Below the pieces are notes generated by a model. It ran no database searches. It was given only the letters and a program-made list of their open reading frames with translations, and was not told the origin of the DNA. Positions 4,819 through 7,118 of a DNA stretch of 7,118 bases are shown in pieces. The DNA lies in the NCBI GenBank assembly GCA_934511335.1, contig CAKSWL010000104.1:1-7118 (forward strand). Reading direction: 5' to 3'. Source of the DNA: an uncultured Cloacibacillus sp. Lineage in GTDB: Bacteria > Synergistota > Synergistia > Synergistales > Synergistaceae. Position 1 is the stretch's first letter; each line of letters starts with the position of its first letter. Position numbers and translations under genes: made by a program.

Positions 4819-5538
4819 GTGGGAGTGTTGGATTTGGTTCAGGCTCACGACAACGTAATATATTATATCCTTCTCTTTCTCAAGGAGACGAACGGCCCCG
4901 CCGGCGCGGGGTCGGTGCGTCGTTTTTTGGAACAGAGGGGTTTTTCGATGGCCGAGGCGACGGTCGGCCGTCTTTTGCGCGATATGGACGGCGACGGCTA
5001 TACGGAAAAGAGGAGCAATCAGGGGCGCGCCGTCTCCGCGAAGGGGGAGAGGCGGCTGCGCGAGCTGGAGGAGATGCGCTGGCACGACCGGTGGACGGAG
5101 GGCTTTTTAGACGTTTTTGAAAGGGCGGATAAAGATTATCTGCGGGAGCTCCTCGAAGCGCGCCTGCCGGTGGAGACCGCCGTCGCGCGTCTGGCGGCGC
5201 AGAGGGCGGCGCCGGAGGAGATCGAGACGCTGCGCGGCGTAGTGAGGGAGCAGGAGCGTCTTGCAAAAAGCGCCAGTCCCGTCTTTGCGCTCGACGACGA
5301 GTTTCACCGCACTCTCGCCGCCGCGAGCCACAATCAGGTCTTGGAGGCGGTCGTCGCGCTGCTCCGCAAGAAGGAAGAGTACGGGAGGGCCTTTGAGAGG
5401 ATGCGACGCGACGCGGGGCATATTTACAACAGCGACCACCGGAAGATCTTCGAGGCCGTCGAAGCGCACGACCCCGAACTCGCGGAGCTGACGATGAAGC
5501 GGCATATCGCCAATCTTATCGCAAGCGTGCCGCGATGA
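4819..5538 (+). CDS. Transcriptional regulator: NrpR/RNase R-type winged helix fused to an FCD domain
   Basis: This is a predicted one-component regulator of up to 239 residues. Residues 13-80 (ILLFLKETNGPAG, RRFLEQRGFSMAEATVGRLL, then TEKRSNQGRAVSAKGERRL) match the winged helix found in NrpR and RNase R (HTH_12), not the usual GntR helix. Residues 90-235 form an all-helical FCD domain as in FadR-subfamily regulators. The expected metal-ligand set is present: Asp159 and His163 (DDEFH), His207 (DHRKIFEAVEAHD) and His229 (MKRHIANL), plus Asn172 after ASH. Such domains usually bind a small carboxylate, often through a metal; the ligand here is unknown. The start is uncertain: a stop codon at 4798-4800 excludes anything earlier, and GTG 4819, GTG 4825, TTG 4828 or TTG 4834 are all possible. 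TTG 4834 has GGGAG 8 nt upstream. No start affects the DNA-binding domain. Confidence 0.85.
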   Translation: MGVLDLVQAHDNVIYYILLFLKETNGPAGAGSVRRFLEQRGFSMAEATVGRLLRDMDGDGYTEKRSNQGRAVSAKGERRLRELEEMRWHDRWTEGFLDVFERADKDYLRELLEARLPVETAVARLAAQRAAPEEIETLRGVVREQERLAKSASPVFALDDEFHRTLAAASHNQVLEAVVALLRKKEEYGRAFERMRRDAGHIYNSDHRKIFEAVEAHDPELAELTMKRHIANLIASVPR

Positions 5539-5543
5539 AGGGC

Positions 5544-5580
5544 CGCGGCGCGAGGGGAGCTTTCCGTTCTCCCGGCCGCG
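5544..5580 (+). other. GC-rich hairpin after the FCD regulator gene
   Basis: CGCGGC (5544-5549) pairs with GCCGCG (5575-5580) and GGGAG (5555-5559) with CTCCC (5569-5573), with a small asymmetric internal loop and a 9-nt apical loop. It begins 5 bases after the stop codon. It has no T-run and probably stabilises the 3' end or works together with the next hairpin. Confidence 0.5.
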
Positions 5581-5586
5581 TGTCTT

Positions 5587-5613
5587 GGCCGACGGGGGAG
5601 GCCGGCCTTTTTT
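5587..5613 (+). terminator. Rho-independent terminator of the FCD regulator gene
   Basis: GGCCG (5587-5591) pairs with CGGCC (5603-5607) and is followed at once by six T (5608-5613). The stem is short but entirely G-C; the 11-nt loop is longer than usual. Alternative pairing with GGCC at 5574-5577 is possible. Confidence 0.6.
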
Positions 5614-5642
5614 AGTCGCGAGTCCTCTTTTTCTTTCATTTT

Positions 5643-5672
5643 CTGCCGATAAAAGATTTCTTCGCATATAAT
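5643..5672 (+). promoter_or_regulatory. Promoter of the cardiolipin synthase gene
   Basis: A perfect -10 box TATAAT lies at 5667-5672. The best -35 candidate is CTGCCG (5643-5648) at 18 bp, a three-of-six match. The upstream region is T-rich (5627-5642). A start near 5679 would leave a leader of about 25 nt containing the AAGGAGG ribosome binding site. Confidence 0.5.
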
Positions 5673-5704
5673 ATTCTAAGGAAAAGGAGGTTGGCTGTGA
5701 GAAG

Positions 5705-7118
5705 ATGAACAAGATCGGCAAATGGATAGTCTGGGCGCTGATAGCGGCCTTTCTGCTCGGTTTTCTGCCAACGATGATCGATACGCTGACTGATTTTTTT
5801 ATCCTCACGGAGGATGGGCTCGGCGTGACGCAGCATTTCACGCGGACCTTAGAGGGGGCAATTGCCACGATCGAGAGTTATATGTGGCACATCATCATCG
5901 TTTATTCCATCGTCATCGCCTTCATCATCTTCATGGAGGGGCAGAATCCTGACCGGACGATCCTTTGGATGCTGGCGCTCATCTTCGTTCCCGTCTTCGG
6001 AGTCATCCTCTATCTGGTGCTTGGCCCGGACCTCCAGAGCATCCGCAATAAACGGCTTTTCCGCCCGGAGAAGAGATATAGTTTCGACCATTCTCCCTTC
6101 AAACGGGCGACGGAGGACCAGTTCCTCATCGGCCTGATGCTGCACGCCTGCAGCGGCGCGGGCCTGCTCGTGCGAAACCGCGTGAAGATCCTGATCAACG
6201 GAGACGAGACCTTTCCCGAGATCGAGGCGGCGCTTGCGGGCGCGGAGAAGTTTATCCACATGGAATTTTTTATCATCCGCGACGACGGCCTCGGACGCCG
6301 GATCGGCGGCCTGCTTGCGGCGGCGGCGCGGCGCGGGGTCAAGGTGCGCGTGCTCTACGACGCCGTCGGCAGCTGGAGCCTCAAGGCCGGTTTTGTGAAG
6401 GAGCTCGAGGAGGCCGGCGTCGAGTGCCGCTCTTTTATGCCAGTTTCTCTGCCGCTTTTTCGACGCAAGATGAATTTCCGCAACCACCGCAAGATCCTGG
6501 TGGTGGACCATAAGGTAGCGTTCACCGGAGGGCTGAATATCGGCGAGGAGTATGAGGGCAAGGGACATCTTGGCTTCTGGCGCGACACCTTCGTGCGGCT
6601 GGAGGGCGAGGCGGTGCCGGCGCTGCACCGGATATTCCTCCACGACTGGTGCGTGCGCTCCGCGGACGAACCGGCGGCGATCTGCGAGGCTCTTAACATC
6701 ATGGCAAACGGCCTGCCGGTGCAGGAGGACTATTCCGATCTGCCGGTGGTTCCGATGCAGGTGGTGGATAGCGGCGTCGACAGCGTCTGGCATTCGATCG
6801 CCAAGGGTTATTACGGGATGATCTCCCGCGCGCAGAAGCGGGTCTGGGTGACCTCCCCCTATCTCGTGCCGGGGCCGGAGCTGATGAACGCGCTTATCGC
6901 CTCGTCGCTATCCGGCGTCGACGTGCGGGTGATGATGCCCTCGGTGAAGGACCATTTTCTCGTCTTCTGGGGCAGCCGCAGCAATATCGAGCCGCTGCTG
7001 CGCGCCGGCGTGCGGGTTTTTCAGTATCAGGACGGCTTCATCCACACGAAGTCCGTCGTCTCCGACAGCTGCATCGCCTCCGTCGGCACCTGCAACATGG
7101 ACGTCCGCAGCCTCGACA
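5705..7118 (+). CDS. cls: Cardiolipin synthase (phospholipase D family), C terminus beyond the window
   Basis: This membrane enzyme joins two phosphatidylglycerol molecules into cardiolipin plus glycerol. The first 471 residues are present; the reading frame is open to the edge, and comparison with the family's usual length (about 480-520) suggests roughly 10-50 residues are missing. Hydrophobic segments at about 8-25, 61-77 and 86-107 anchor it; the second and third form the usual N-terminal PLDNc region. Both catalytic HxKxxxxD motifs are intact: HRKILVVD (261-268, followed by TGGLNIGEEY) and HTKSVVSD (447-454, followed by GTCNMDVRSL). The ATG at 5705 is the only usable start after an in-frame stop at 5669. 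Its AAGGAGG ribosome binding site is rather far away, 14 nt. It forms its own transcription unit. The extra first membrane segment is the only departure from ClsA-type proteins. Confidence 0.93.
   Translation, partial: MNKIGKWIVWALIAAFLLGFLPTMIDTLTDFFILTEDGLGVTQHFTRTLEGAIATIESYMWHIIIVYSIVIAFIIFMEGQNPDRTILWMLALIFVPVFGVILYLVLGPDLQSIRNKRLFRPEKRYSFDHSPFKRATEDQFLIGLMLHACSGAGLLVRNRVKILINGDETFPEIEAALAGAEKFIHMEFFIIRDDGLGRRIGGLLAAAARRGVKVRVLYDAVGSWSLKAGFVKELEEAGVECRSFMPVSLPLFRRKMNFRNHRKILVVDHKVAFTGGLNIGEEYEGKGHLGFWRDTFVRLEGEAVPALHRIFLHDWCVRSADEPAAICEALNIMANGLPVQEDYSDLPVVPMQVVDSGVDSVWHSIAKGYYGMISRAQKRVWVTSPYLVPGPELMNALIASSLSGVDVRVMMPSVKDHFLVFWGSRSNIEPLLRAGVRVFQYQDGFIHTKSVVSDSCIASVGTCNMDVRSLD

Noticed and set aside
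4676..4858. 60-codon plus-strand ORF overlapping the start of the FCD regulator
   Set aside because: It begins inside the 4668-4693 inverted repeat, lacks a ribosome binding site, spans the predicted regulator promoter and overlaps the regulator's start in another frame.
5849..6793. 314-codon minus-strand open frame opposite cls
   Set aside because: It lies inside the cardiolipin synthase gene, whose plus-strand frame contains both catalytic motifs; the minus translation is His/Arg/Asp-rich without a domain.

Overview
The window is 7.1 kb of GC-rich bacterial chromosome (roughly 60% GC by eye). The cell envelope looks diderm: there are Sec signal peptides, and the methionine-binding protein has no lipobox cysteine, as expected of a soluble periplasmic protein. 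The mix of genes (MetNIQ transporter, FCD-type regulator, cardiolipin synthase) would suit an amino-acid-fermenting Synergistota member such as Cloacibacillus. That placement is an impression and no marker gene confirms it. I see no rRNA, tRNA, CRISPR array or mobile element.

Layout. Bases 1-104 (minus) hold the signal-peptide end of a gene that runs off the left edge, with its promoter at 168-197. Bases 385-2858 (minus) hold a complete methionine ABC importer operon, metN-metI-metQ, followed by a hairpin at 308-357. Bases 2859-3126 are its control region. Bases 3127-4614 (minus) encode a 495-residue exported protein that I do not recognise. Bases 4615-4818 form a divergent intergenic region with a hairpin, a sigma70-like promoter and a 16-bp palindrome. 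Bases 4819-5538 (plus) encode a one-component regulator that joins an NrpR/RNase R-type winged helix to an FCD ligand-binding domain. Terminator-like hairpins follow, and from 5705 to the right edge lies most of a cardiolipin synthase gene.

The most interesting element is the metNIQ leader. Read on the minus strand, it has a near-consensus promoter (TTGACA, 17 bp, TACAAT), a strong ribosome binding site and a 28-codon ORF with Met-Met-Met-Cys-Met at codons 12-16. A perfect-stem intrinsic terminator then lies 22 nt after the leader stop codon and about 55 nt before metN. The RNA has three mutually exclusive pairings: the Shine-Dalgarno with codons 20-23; codons 18-25 with the 5' side of the terminator (an 18-bp helix with one small internal loop); and the terminator itself. 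This is the logic of ribosome-mediated transcription attenuation, apparently sensing charged elongator Met-tRNA and driving methionine uptake. Classical cases of this mechanism concern his, trp, leu, ilv, thr and phe; a methionine version is unusual. The structure is read directly from sequence, and the regulatory behaviour is inferred.

The unknown exported protein has no terminator of its own before the met promoter, so the attenuator hairpin may also end its transcript. The divergently transcribed FCD regulator may control itself, the exported protein, or both, through the palindrome and hairpin between them.
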